In this document: one piece after another, positions 36,428 through 45,245 of the stretch
Numbering within the stretch: the first letter of the stretch is position 1
Layout: each line of letters opens with the position of its first letter
DNA from: Pontibacter korlensis
GTDB lineage: Bacteria; Bacteroidota; Bacteroidia; Cytophagales; Hymenobacteraceae
Assembly: GCF_000973725.1 (NCBI RefSeq)
Contig: NZ_CP009621.1
Coordinates: 62,001-126,000, forward strand
Direction of reading: 5' to 3'
Length of the DNA: 64,000 nt
Notes under the pieces: generated by a model
What the model saw: the letters and a program-made list of their open reading frames with translations, nothing else
Database searches by the model: none
Told to the model about the DNA's origin: nothing
Position numbers and translations under genes: made by a program

Positions 36428-36725
36428 ATCCAGAGCGTCTTTGCCCACATCGACGCCCAGGTTCTGACAGAGTAAATTTTTCATAGCTGAAAGGGACTAA
36501 AGTGGACAAAAAACATTCATCTTCCGGGCCTACACTCACTCATGCCTGCGGATGGGGCAGCCGCTAGGTACTGTCCAGGCTTTTAAGAAGAAGAGAAAGG
36601 GAAGGGATTCCTTGGTGGCGACATCATCAAAGTGTCTAGTGCAAGGGCTTTCTCCTTCCCTTTCTGTTAGCTTACGTTTAAGAGCCTGATAAAATTGCAC
36701 ATACGCTTATACTGCCAAAGATATA
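36428..36725 (-). mobile_element. Truncated IS110-family element B
   Basis: The first codons of a transposase (MKNLLCQNLGVDVGKDALDV, from 36484) match element A and then break off near 36428. Upstream, 36485-36725 is a diverged copy of the A non-coding end with a 12-bp stem (36594-36605 with 36654-36665) around a 48-nt loop. The outer boundary joins the IS605 left end at the core AG/CT (36726-36727). Confidence 0.8.
36485..36725 (-). ncRNA. Probable bridge-RNA region of truncated IS110 element B
   Basis: The loop segment AGTGCAAGGGCTTTCT (36638-36653) matches the adjacent target AGTGCCAGGGCTTTCT (36726-36741) at 15 of 16 positions; the target is the IS605-family left end. The corresponding patch in element A is unrelated, while the surrounding scaffold is conserved between the two copies. 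That is what a guide sequence would show. Confidence 0.5.
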
Positions 36726-36754
36726 AGTGCCAGGGCTTTCTTTGGCATTTAATC

Positions 36755-36772
36755 GTAAGGCTTTGTTTTCAT
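36755..36772 (-). pseudogene. Detached first six codons of the TPR protein gene
   Basis: ATG AAA ACA AAG CCT TAC, ending with the TTAC target of the IS605 insertion. It joins in frame to CTG CTG AGC at 34673 to make the signal peptide MKTKPYLLSLLLFF. Confidence 0.75.
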
Positions 36773-36823
36773 GTATGGTTGTGGAATTGATTTCTTTCTC
36801 AGATAGCAACAGGATACAGCGAA

Positions 36824-37408
36824 TTATACTTTCCTGTACAGGTAGCAACCGATCTTCTCCGGATGGTCCTGCACACGGTCAGTAGACTTGGTGTGGCGCA
36901 GCATCCAGAGCACCAGCAGATCGCCGGAGGCGGCTATAGAGAAAAAGAGGCCGAAAAGAAACAGCAGCATGTTACCTAGGGCAAGGCCCGCCAGCGCCGG
37001 CAGCAGCCCCATCATCAGTCCGGGCATGATACCACCCAGTATGTAAGGGCGCAGCGGCAGCATCTCCTGGCAATGGCAATAAGGAGTAAGGTAACTCCAG
37101 TGCACGCCATACTTAATTGATTTAACGCCACGCTTGCAAAAGGCAGCCCAGGTAAGGCCATGCAGCAGTTCATGCACTACCGCCCCCAGCACAAAGACAA
37201 GCATCATCAGGAAAGGGTAAAACAGCGTTTTTGAGCCATGCTCCCCGATGAATGCTTCCACAGCCCCCATGTTGAACTGCTCTGGCCAAAGCAAAGCATA
37301 AGGCACTACATAAAGCACCAGTATCGGCAGCATGAAAACCAGTGCCTTCACATTGGCTTCAGCAGCGGACATGGTCAGCTCTGTTTTCTCATACTCCTCT
37401 TCCTGCAT
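36824..37408 (-). CDS. DUF3267-type membrane zinc metalloprotease-like protein
   Basis: About 194 aa from the ATG at 37408 (MQEEEYEKTELTMSAAEAN); the frame is open to 37492 but the upstream part overlaps the GH5 gene end. Hydrophobic segments near residues 22-42, 68-88 and a C-terminal pair. VLGAVVHELLHGLTWA holds the HExxH site inside a membrane helix, as in DUF3267 proteins related to site-2 proteases. Substrate unknown. The start overlaps the GH5 reading frame by 20 nt. Confidence 0.8.
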   Translation of the reverse strand: MQEEEYEKTELTMSAAEANVKALVFMLPILVLYVVPYALLWPEQFNMGAVEAFIGEHGSKTLFYPFLMMLVFVLGAVVHELLHGLTWAAFCKRGVKSIKYGVHWSYLTPYCHCQEMLPLRPYILGGIMPGLMMGLLPALAGLALGNMLLFLFGLFFSIAASGDLLVLWMLRHTKSTDRVQDHPEKIGCYLYRKV

Positions 37409-38749
37409 TTTTATATTTGTATTGAGCAATAGTGTAATTAACGCCTGGTCTTTCTCTTTGCTTTTTGGTTGAAGGCTTGTTTTTGCTTTCAAATTGGATA
37501 GAGCTGAGGTTAAAGTTTCCGCCCTCTGCTTTTACTCGTAACACGTTTTTACCCTGTGCAAGAGGCACATTTCCTACTTCGATGGATTGCCAACTGCCAG
37601 CGCCTCCGGTATTCGGTACTGCCACGGATGTTGCCGCCACAGCTCCGTTACTCCACACTGTAACCTTGCCTTCCGCATTGTCTGATGCCACCCGCAGTTG
37701 CAGGTTGTAGCTGCCTTTTTGGGGTGCGTTCAAAGTATACTGCAGCCACTCCCCTTCCTCAAAGCTGCTTACATAAAAGCAATCAGCAGTTTTACCCGCT
37801 TCTATGTCAACACCATCGTTTCGGTACAGGTGGCCTTTGTTCCAGGGGCTGCGCTCGCCGCCTGTGGAGATGTAATAATAAGCAGTTTTATCAAAGTAAG
37901 CAAAGCCGTTGCGGCCCAAGTCATAGTCCACAGCGTTAAGGATAGTGCCAGCTGTAACTGTATTCGGCTGGAAAGGCTTTGTTGCTGTGGTATGAACCTG
38001 CCGGAACATGGCATCTACGACATCATTGTGGTAGATGCAGTTTTCGAGCTTCGTGTTCTCAGCCTGTTGCATCAGGGCCTGGTAAGCTTCAGCAGCGGTT
38101 GGCTTGGCTCCTTTGTTTTTCCAGTAATCCAGTATTTTCTGATAACCTGGGTCTACTTTCACTTCCAGCGGGTTAATGAAGCCCATCTTTTTTAGGGGCC
38201 ACCAGCACCAGCCAATGTTGTTGCGCTCCACCAAACTGATGGCCTGTATGAACCATACATTAGAGTTCTCGCCTGTTTCGCCTAACCAAACCGGCACGTT
38301 ATACTTGTCGCGATGGTCCAGCCAGCCTTGTATGGCACCCTGGTTGTTATAGTTCCAGTATTTATGGAAGCTGAGCACCATGTTTTGGTCCCAGGGCGGC
38401 AACACACCACTATAGTTATTGCCCCAGCAATTGCCCTCTATGATAACGATGTGCTGCTTATCCACTTCGCGGATGGCCTTGATGATATCCATCATTAGCT
38501 TGCGGAGCGGCTCGTTCTGCTGTTCGTTGCAGCCGTTCTTATCGCTTGGATCAGTGAAGCCCCAGTTTGGCTCGTTTATGATGTCGTAAGCGCCCAGCCA
38601 TAGCTCATCGGCATAGCGCTCTGCCAGCTTGCGCCAAAGCGCTATTGTTTTCTGCTGATTGGCCTTACTCTCCCACAAAGATGGCTTGCTTGGGTCGCGG
38701 TCCGAAATGTTCATATCGTTGCCTTGCCCTCAAGGGGCGGCGTGCAGGT
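37389..38749 (-). pseudogene. GH5-type glycosidase with CBM6-like domain, 3' part
   Basis: Contains YDIINEPNWG (acid/base Glu) and VPVWLGETGENS (nucleophile Glu) of GH5, followed by a CBM6-like beta-sandwich (GVDIEAGKTADCFYVSSFEEGEWLQYTL...LSSIQFE). The frame continues upstream of the first Met (38714) as LDLHAAP-stop-GQGND: a TGA at 38730-38732 replaces the Gly codon of the usual HAAPGGQ motif. The 5' part is at 44711-45200. A protein from the ATG at 38714 would lack the first third of the barrel. The C-terminal tail after SSIQFE looks like read-through. Confidence 0.88.
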
Positions 38750-38817
38750 CCAGAAGCGTGGATTAAACCTTCGATATATTATTTATATTTCAGATTGTTT
38801 TAACCATTAATAAGACA

Positions 38818-38840
38818 GCGAGTTACAAAATGGTTAAAAA
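38818..38840 (+). repeat. Direct repeat, left copy (possible att site)
   Basis: GCGAGTTACAAA, then A, then TGGTTAAAAA; 22 of 23 bases match 44561-44583 in the same orientation. It lies 68 bp inside the left GH5 junction. Confidence 0.6.
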
Positions 38841-39185
38841 TAACCTTACCTAACAACTAAGGCTTCGTTGGGTACGGAGTGCCCACAATGAAGCCGTGGT
38901 TGCACTAACCGTGCGACCCGTTATGGGTTTTAAGTCGGAAGAGATTAGCTCTGCGCTACCTGTCCAAGGCTTTCAGGTAGCTGGCTGGCCCATTGGAGGT
39001 GAGCCTGGAGGGGTAATAATAGATACTTTATGCTGTTTCCGGGAGAGGATTCCCGCTCTTTTCAAGGCATTTGCCGCTGCAGGGGCATAGCTTCGCCAGG
39101 CCACCTTTTCAGGTGGCTTTTTTGTAGCTCCTTACTCGAACTCCTGGTAGCGGCGCTGTGTCCTCATCCCTTATGGCGGTCCCCA

Positions 39186-40259
39186 TTAGGCCAGCACCTG
39201 CAGGGTGACCATCGTCTCCTTTCTGCAGTAGGGACACTCTAGCGGGTTGTACTCCTCGAGCTGGCGGACTGGCTGCTTTTGCCTCCTGTCCTCGGGCAGC
39301 TGCTGGCGGATCGCGGGAATGGCCGCCCCCTTGGCCGTGCCGCTCAGAATGCCGTAGTGGCGGATGCGGACAAAGTCCCGGGGCAGGATGTGCAGGGCGA
39401 AGCGGCGGATGAACCCCATTCCCTCCAGCTTCATCTCCAGCTTCTTGGCTCCTTGCCATGGTCCCTGTAGGAGAAGGTCACCGACTGCTCGTCCACGGCT
39501 GTGAGATGGCGGTTGGAGATGGCGATCTTGTGGGTGTAGCGGCCCAGGTACTTGACCACATGTTCAAGCCCCGGTAAGGGGCGCTTGGCATACACCACCC
39601 ACTCCTTTTGGAACAGCGCCCTGATCAGGGACTTGTCCACCTCGGGCAGCTTTTCCCTGAGCAGCAGCACGTACTTAGCCCGGAACACGCGGCTCATGGC
39701 CTTCACTGGGAAGAGGTAGCGGCCTTTGCTGCGGGCGCTCTTCCACTTTCCCCTTACTGTGAGTCCCCCGCCGGGCACGATGCAGTGCAGGTGGGGGTGC
39801 AGCGAGAGGGCCTGGCCCCAGGTGTGGAGCACGGCCACCATGCCGGGCCTTGCCCCCAGGTGCCGTCGGTGGCGAAGGCGAGCAGCGTTGCCCAGGCGGC
39901 CTCAAAGAGGGTGTCGTAGACAAGCCTGGGCTGATGGAGGGCCAGCTGGTTGAGGGTGTCGGGCAGGGTGAAGACCACGTGGAAGTAGGGCACGGGCAAG
40001 AGCTCCTGCTCCCGGGCCTGGATCCACTGCTCCCGCTTTCTTCCCTGGCATTTGGGGCAGTGGCGGTTGCGACAGGAGTTGTAGCTCACGCGCACCTGGC
40101 AGCAGCCGGTGCAGGCGTCCACATGCCCGCCCATCTGCTGGGTGCGGCAGCGCATGATGGCCGAAAGGTGCGCAGCTGCTAGGAGTTGATGCCAGTATTC
40201 TTCTCGATCGTGGGCCAGTGAGCCTTTAGTACCTAGGCCACCTCATGGCTGGTGCGCAC
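39186..40259 (-). pseudogene. IS91-family transposase, multiply disrupted
   Basis: Across three frames: HEVA-stop-VLKAHWPTIEKN, zinc-finger part GGHVDACTGCC...CRNRHCPKCQ, HTWGQALSLHPHLHC (HUH motif), VVKYLGRYTHKIAIS (tyrosine region) and a C-terminal CPYC. Two TAG codons (40233-40235 and 40179-40181) and at least two or three frameshifts (near 40165, 39843 and 39440) rule out function. Its GTG overlaps the stop of the recombinase gene (TAGTG), so the two were one operon. Strikingly GC-rich compared with the acyltransferases nearby. Confidence 0.85.
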
Positions 40260-41143
40260 TAGCAGTAGAGCGTGTCCAGCGGGGAGAAGGGCTTGCGGCT
40301 CCCGCTTTGGGCCACGTGCAGGTAGACCATGGTGGTGTCGATGCAGGCGTGGCCCAGCAGGTCCTTGATCGAGACAATGTCCAACCCGTCCTCCAAGAGG
40401 TGGGTGGCAAAGGTGTGGCGCAGCGTGTGGGGCGTGACCTGCTTGGAGAGGCCGGCTTCATTGCGTGCCGTTCGCACCACCCACTGCACGCCGGTGGTGG
40501 TGTAGCGCCTGTCCAGCAGCCCCTGCTCGCTATCCTGCACCTGGCCGTTGAAGAGCCATTCTTGCGGGCGCTCAGATTGGATGGATGGCTCAGGGGCACG
40601 TAGCGGTCCTTGCCGCCCTCTCCCTGGCGCACGTGCAGCATCCGTCGGTCAAAGTCTAGGTCCTGTAGCTTCAGGTCCCACAGCTCGAAATTGCGCAGCC
40701 CGCAGCCGTAGAGGGTGGCCAGCAGCACGCGGTGCTTGAGGAGTAGGGGTGCCGAGAGCAGCCTTTTGACCTCAGGCTTGCTCAAAACCACAGGCAGCCT
40801 GCGGTCGCGCCTCAGGGTGGGCAGCTCGATGCGCTTGTCCTGGAGGCCCTCCATGCGGAAGACGTAGCGAAGGGAGTAGACGGTGAACTTGAAGTAAGCG
40901 TCAGAGGGGGTCTTGTGCTCCTGCTTTACTAGGTAGAGGTAGTCGTTGATCTGATCGCAGTCCAGTTCGGTGGGCAGGCAGCCAAAGTGCAGGGCCACCT
41001 TGGCCAGATGGCGGGCGTAGTTGGAGAGGGTGCTCTGGCCGCGGCCGGCGAAGGTGATTTTTTTGGAGAACTTCTCGTAAAGCTCGCTGAATCCGGCTAC
41101 ATTGGTACAGGCAGTCTGGATAAGGGTAGGCTCTTTTTATCAT
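40259..41143 (-). pseudogene. Tyrosine recombinase of the IS91-type element, frameshifted
   Basis: N-terminal SAM-like part (FAGRGQSTLSNYARHLAKVALHFG), then catalytic ATLYGCGLRNFELW (Arg), HTLRHTFATHLLEDG (HxxR) and LGHACIDTTMVYLHV (His, Tyr). A frameshift and probably a short deletion lie near 40560-40575, and the 5' end lacks an in-frame start codon. Integrase plus IS91-type transposase in this order is a known arrangement for IS91-family elements of Gram-negative bacteria. Confidence 0.82.
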
Positions 41144-41322
41144 CTTTATGTAAGGAATAAGTGTGAATCAAAATGTAACCCTTATCCGCTGCTTTTTATA
41201 GCCAGCCACTGAAGGTTTAGTGCAACAACAGCTATTATTTAAGGTAGATTTGATATGGGGAGCAACATCCCTTGGTAAATCCCATCTTTTGTACAAAAAG
41301 AACTTGCTCTTCCCAATTCTGC

Positions 41323-41964
41323 TTAACTCCAGGTAACATCTCTCTTTATTATTTTTGCAGGAACCCCTCCAGCCATACACCCAGCAGGAACATCCTTTGT
41401 CACAATTGCTCCCGCCGCAATGATTGCACCATCTCCAATTTTTACACCTTTCAAAACCATTGCTCCTGTACCTATCCAAACTTTGTTGCCTATCTCAATT
41501 GGCAAACTTGCTCTTTCTTTATCTCCATCAATCACATGAGTATCAGAATCCCTTATTGTGACACGCTTTGCAATAGCAATTTTATTTCCTATTTTGATAG
41601 AACTGCAGCAATGTATCTCTACATTATTATTTATATATCCACTACCTACTTCTAAAGTTGCATTCTTCCCAATCACTACATGGGCTCCTGTGTGGAACGT
41701 AAAGTTTCCATTTACTTTAAGAATTCCTCCCTCATCAATGCCTAATGTTGAATCACTAAAAGGTGCTTTTTCCCATGCTGAACCAAAATTGAGAAAAGCT
41801 TTTTCTCCTAAAATAATCTGTCCTTTTCTATGTGCAAAAACTTTTGATTTTTTATGTATCAATATTTTGAGCTTAGGCAGAGTGCCCACTCTTTTGTTCA
41901 GTATGAAGGTTGAAATTTTGTTAGTATTTGATAACCTGACTAACATTCTAAAAAATCTGTTCAT
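41323..41964 (-). CDS. Hexapeptide-repeat acetyltransferase (CatB/LbetaH type)
   Basis: 213 aa. Left-handed beta-helix repeats run from about residue 60 and end in the xenobiotic/maltose acetyltransferase pattern [55 protein letters not shown] may be near the catalytic His. Likely O-acetylates a surface polysaccharide sugar. AT-rich with codon use unlike the neighbours, indicating recent transfer. Intact although flanked by decayed recombinases. Confidence 0.88.
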   Translation of the reverse strand: MNRFFRMLVRLSNTNKISTFILNKRVGTLPKLKILIHKKSKVFAHRKGQIILGEKAFLNFGSAWEKAPFSDSTLGIDEGGILKVNGNFTFHTGAHVVIGKNATLEVGSGYINNNVEIHCCSSIKIGNKIAIAKRVTIRDSDTHVIDGDKERASLPIEIGNKVWIGTGAMVLKGVKIGDGAIIAAGAIVTKDVPAGCMAGGVPAKIIKRDVTWS

Positions 41965-42300
41965 GTTTCTTAAATATTTTTATTGGGGCACTTACTATAG
42001 AAAACGCTAATTTAAAGATATCTTTTTGTTGAAAGTAAGAGCTAAGCCTATAAGAGAAAAGTCCTTATCAAAATAACTCAATCTCTCACTTTCCTTGATC
42101 TTCTGCATTAGCCTTAATAAGTTCTTCTGAAATGCTTCCTGCTCAGTTCAGAGCATCCATTAAAATGTTAGCTACTGGGGATTTTATTGATGCTGTGTTA
42201 TTTCTGGCCTATGAATATATGATGACTTTAAAGCAAGAAGTAAATAAAGTTAGAAGCCACAGAAAGAGGGGATAGGTTCAAAAGCTGTTTCAAGACCTGT
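41965..42300. other. Non-coding gap with a decayed repeat
   Basis: The stretch at 42060-42145 resembles 43645-43770 (shared CTTATCAAAATAACT, TTCTTCTGAAATGCTT and intervening text), so it is a truncated duplicate of the same decayed gene 3' end. No open frame of note. Confidence 0.6.
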
Positions 42301-43401
42301 TTACCCCCTCCTTGCTCTAATTGTTTTCAGGAGCATCGTCACCTTGTTAGATAAATGATAATTTATCGCTTCAATAGGTCTCCCTATGACATACCAGGCC
42401 AGTGAAGTCCAAGTTTTCCCATACTTGAGTTCAATCACATAATGCATCAGGTAGGCAACGGCTACTACTATAGCAAACGTGACCGTATACACGAAGGCTT
42501 TGTTCTTCTCGGTAGCATACTGGGAGATAACCATGTAACCAAAGTGGTTGTGTATAAGGTAGACAGGATAAGTTAAGCCTCCCAAGAGAGTCGACTTGGG
42601 CAGCTTAAGCTCGGTACCTCTCTTTGAAATCAAAGCAACAAAGAATAAAAAGAATAAAGAAATAATTAAGCCGATCACCAACGCGGAGTACTCTACCCCC
42701 TTGTCTCTAGTCAAATAGGCCGCCTGTCCAGAGGAGTAGTAAACGCAATAGACAAACGCTACTAGCAGGGGCACAATCACCTCCACAGTGCGCTTTTCTC
42801 TAGCAATGGCGAAAATGGCTCCTGCCGCAAAATAGGTAAACATGCCTCCCAAATAGGGTACCTCGCCTAACCCAGCCAGTGAGGCACCAATAATAGCAAA
42901 AGGCCACAGCAGAAAAAGGGTATTTAGTCTATGCTGTAGCCCCAGAAATATGAACATGAATACCAGCAAGTAAAACTCCAGCTCCAAGAACAATGTCCAG
43001 TAAACCCCATCGACTGGATTAAAGCCAATCAACCTGGGAGCCATCGTAAAATTTGCAATAAACTGTGGCAAAGTAACCGACATCAAGGGACCGCCCCAAA
43101 ACAGAGCAGCAGTAGTGGTGAAAAGAACCGCAAACCAAAACGCTGGGTAGAGCCTGGCGGTACGTGAAACAGCAAACTGGCTGGCAGTCCTGTTTTTCGC
43201 AGAGTAGAAAATAACAAAGCCGCTAATCATGAAGAATAACTCTACTCCTAGATAGCCGTATTTCGTAAAGTTAATTATCTCTTCTGAGTAGGTTATGGAT
43301 GTTATCTTACCGCTGGTAAATCCATTTAAAGTATAATGGAAGAGAACCACGAAGGTTGCGGCAAAAAACCTGCCATAGTCAAGTAGTTCCAGTCGTTTCA
43401 T
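42301..43401 (-). CDS. Acyltransferase 3 family membrane protein (OatA-like)
   Basis: 366 aa from the ATG at 43401 (MKRLELLDYGRFFAATFVVLFHY); the open frame extends to 43449 but the family motif starts here. About ten transmembrane segments. The conserved RFFAA...FHY start, GYLGVELFFMISGFVIFYS and SRTARLYPAFWFAV are typical of acyltransferase-3 proteins that O-acylate cell-surface glycans. AT-rich relative to the surroundings. Pairs with the hexapeptide acetyltransferase as a small surface-modification module. Confidence 0.9.
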   Translation of the reverse strand: MKRLELLDYGRFFAATFVVLFHYTLNGFTSGKITSITYSEEIINFTKYGYLGVELFFMISGFVIFYSAKNRTASQFAVSRTARLYPAFWFAVLFTTTAALFWGGPLMSVTLPQFIANFTMAPRLIGFNPVDGVYWTLFLELEFYLLVFMFIFLGLQHRLNTLFLLWPFAIIGASLAGLGEVPYLGGMFTYFAAGAIFAIAREKRTVEVIVPLLVAFVYCVYYSSGQAAYLTRDKGVEYSALVIGLIISLFFLFFVALISKRGTELKLPKSTLLGGLTYPVYLIHNHFGYMVISQYATEKNKAFVYTVTFAIVVAVAYLMHYVIELKYGKTWTSLAWYVIGRPIEAINYHLSNKVTMLLKTIRARRG

Positions 43402-43633
43402 AGCTATATTTTTTGCAAAAATAAGGACATTTATATTGTAAATCATCAAAACTTATATCTTTACTATCAACTTTATATAGAATTTGAAGCAGTTTTAGAC
43501 CTGTTGTTAAAACGAAAGGAAAAGCCTCTTTAATGTATTGCAAATGTTTAAGTGCTAAACCAGTAATTGAGTTTAAGTCAATGATATTCATGCCATAGTA
43601 TAAACAGCAGAGCAGGTCCTTTGCTGTTGTTAG

Positions 43634-44525
43634 CTACCAATGTAACAGCTTCTCCTTATCAAAATAACTTATCCGCTCACTCTCTCTGATCTTCTGCGTT
43701 TGCTTACTAAACCGTTTAATGGGCTTGCCTGCATATGTTCTTCTGAAATGCTTTCGGCTCGACTGCTCGTACAGCCGTGTCTGAGCCAAAGGCATTTTCA
43801 TTAAGCCTGAACAGCTTCCAGTTCTTTTAACTGTAGGTCTGGCTTTCATACAGGCAGCCTGTAATGGAATTACGGTGCAAGAGCTTTGCCCCTACTGAAT
43901 AGAGCTTTCTGCTCCGCTTGCATGTGTGCGGGCACAGTAACCAGCTGCACCCTATAGTTTATCGGTGTGCAGTTGTGGGTATAGTCCAGTTCAAGGTAAG
44001 GACTACCTGTGCGGGTTTTAACGCTATGCTGATGCTGACTATCTTTTGGCCACTCCTGCTCCAGGTCATAACCCCATTCTTGTTTTGTTGGGTTTCAGTC
44101 TTAGCAAGGTAGACGGGCGGTGCTGTACCTAACTTTAAGGAAGTCCTTAAACTTGCTGAGGTAGGCGCACTCAATACCCTATGATCTGCCTTAGTGTACT
44201 TGTTTATGTAGGCTTGGTAGTACTGCACAAAATTTACTGTGCCCTGATTTTTGGAGGAAAGTTTTAAAGCCCCGTCAGCAGTTCCTCTGTGCGTTTGGCT
44301 TTGATGCGTTATGCAAGCTCCAGAACGGTACTGTTAGACTGCCTCTCCTGCTTGTCCCTTAGCTTGCCTAACAGGTACAGTTCCAGGAACTCAAAATCCC
44401 TTACCCCTCATAGTAGAAATCCAGGTACAGGCTCAGGTTGCCGTTCTTCAGCTTTTTCTCCCTGAGATTTACAGGCTCCTTTGCAGTTTGTTTTTCCCTT
44501 GCATAGCTCTTGTATTCCTTTGCTA
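43634..44525 (-). pseudogene. Decayed tyrosine recombinase (second integrase)
   Basis: Pieces in several frames on the minus strand: EPVNLREKKLKNGNLSLYLDFYYEG, RDFEFLELYLLGKLRDKQERQSN and RIKAKRTEELL near 44470-44270 match the arm-binding N-terminus of Bacteroidota integrases. VQYYQAYINKYTKADHRVL near 44225 resembles the following core-binding part. Stops are frequent. The 3' piece (43849-43634, ending ESERISYFDKEKLLHW) is attributed only by position. It lies beside the 23-bp repeat at 44561, as an integrase beside its att site would. Confidence 0.6.
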
Positions 44526-44560
44526 TCCAATATAATAATTTATACTAAATGGAGTTACAA

Positions 44561-44583
44561 GCGAGTTACAAACTGGTTAAAAA
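44561..44583 (+). repeat. Direct repeat, right copy (possible att site)
   Basis: GCGAGTTACAAA, then C, then TGGTTAAAAA; one mismatch to 38818-38840. Located 36 nt upstream of the decayed integrase. Confidence 0.6.
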
Positions 44584-44710
44584 AAAACATCAAAACAAGG
44601 GAAAAAGCGGAGTATATTCAGGAAGGGCTATAAAAGCAAAAACCCTCTTGGAATATCATTTAAGCGGGTTTTTCAGTATATCTGCTTTGGCAAATATAAT
44701 AAGTTAAGTA

Positions 44711-45200
44711 CCAAGATAAGGTACATGTTGTTGGCCTTGCACCAGGCCAGCAGGCTGTCAGTCATAGCAAAGCCCTTCTCCAGCCATGTGTTCTGCCCCT
44801 TCACCGGCTCCTGCTCCACAGGCAAGGTATAGAGGTTGCAGTGCATTGGCAGGCGCACCGAGTTAAAGCCCCAGGCAGCCATAGAGTCGATATCTATTTT
44901 GCTCGTATGGTTCGAAAGCCAGGCGCTGTAGAATTCCTCTGTTTTCTCTGGCCCTATCAGTTCCTGTACCTTTGCCTTTATCACGTGCTGCTGGCCGGCT
45001 ACATCGCCTGTGCGCAGCATGTAACCCTCCTGCAATATCCAACTACCCAGGCCCATGCCTCGCAGTATTACTTCCTCCCCTTTACCATCTACTATTTTTT
45101 TGCCTTCGGCCTTCAGATAGCCCTGGCTGTTTGCGTGTATCGTGCTGATACAGCTAAAAAGCAGCAGCAGACCAAATCGCTTGAGTAAATGCTTTGCCAT
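44711..45200 (-). pseudogene. GH5-type glycosidase, 5' part
   Basis: Signal peptide (residues 1-25, HANSQ), then GEEVILRGMGLGSWILQEGYML, WGFNSVRLPMHCNLYT and DSLLAWCKANNMYLIL, the start of a GH5 barrel. It runs into the island after TTGG and stops 13 codons later (44673). With the 3' part it would encode a 616-aa secreted beta-glycanase with a CBM6-like domain. Confidence 0.88.
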
Positions 45201-45245
45201 AGTATAGAGGAGGTGAACAGTTGGTTGATTGCGTACTTAAGTTAA

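Larger units (their letters stand above)
34674..36754 (-). mobile_element. Composite: IS605-family remnant carrying two IS110 insertions
   Basis: On the minus strand the element starts after TTAC (36758-36755) with GATTAAATGCCAAAGAAAG and ends TCAA (34677-34674) after the RE hairpin. Inside, from LE to RE, are: a truncated IS110 (B), a tnpB 3' fragment, a complete IS110 (A), and the RE. tnpA and most of tnpB are gone. The host is the signal-peptide region of a TPR protein gene, whose frame is restored when 34674-36754 is removed. Confidence 0.85.
38750..44710. mobile_element. 5.96-kb patchwork island splitting the GH5 gene
   Basis: The GH5 frame breaks at TTGG (44711 side) and resumes at TGGAC (38752 side); TGG is shared by both junctions. 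Deleting 38750-44710 leaves a 617-codon open frame except for one TGA. Inside are a decayed IS91-like unit with tyrosine recombinase, a low-GC pair of acyltransferases, a second decayed tyrosine recombinase and a pair of 23-bp direct repeats. No clear terminal inverted repeats, so the mechanism is not known. Confidence 0.75.
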
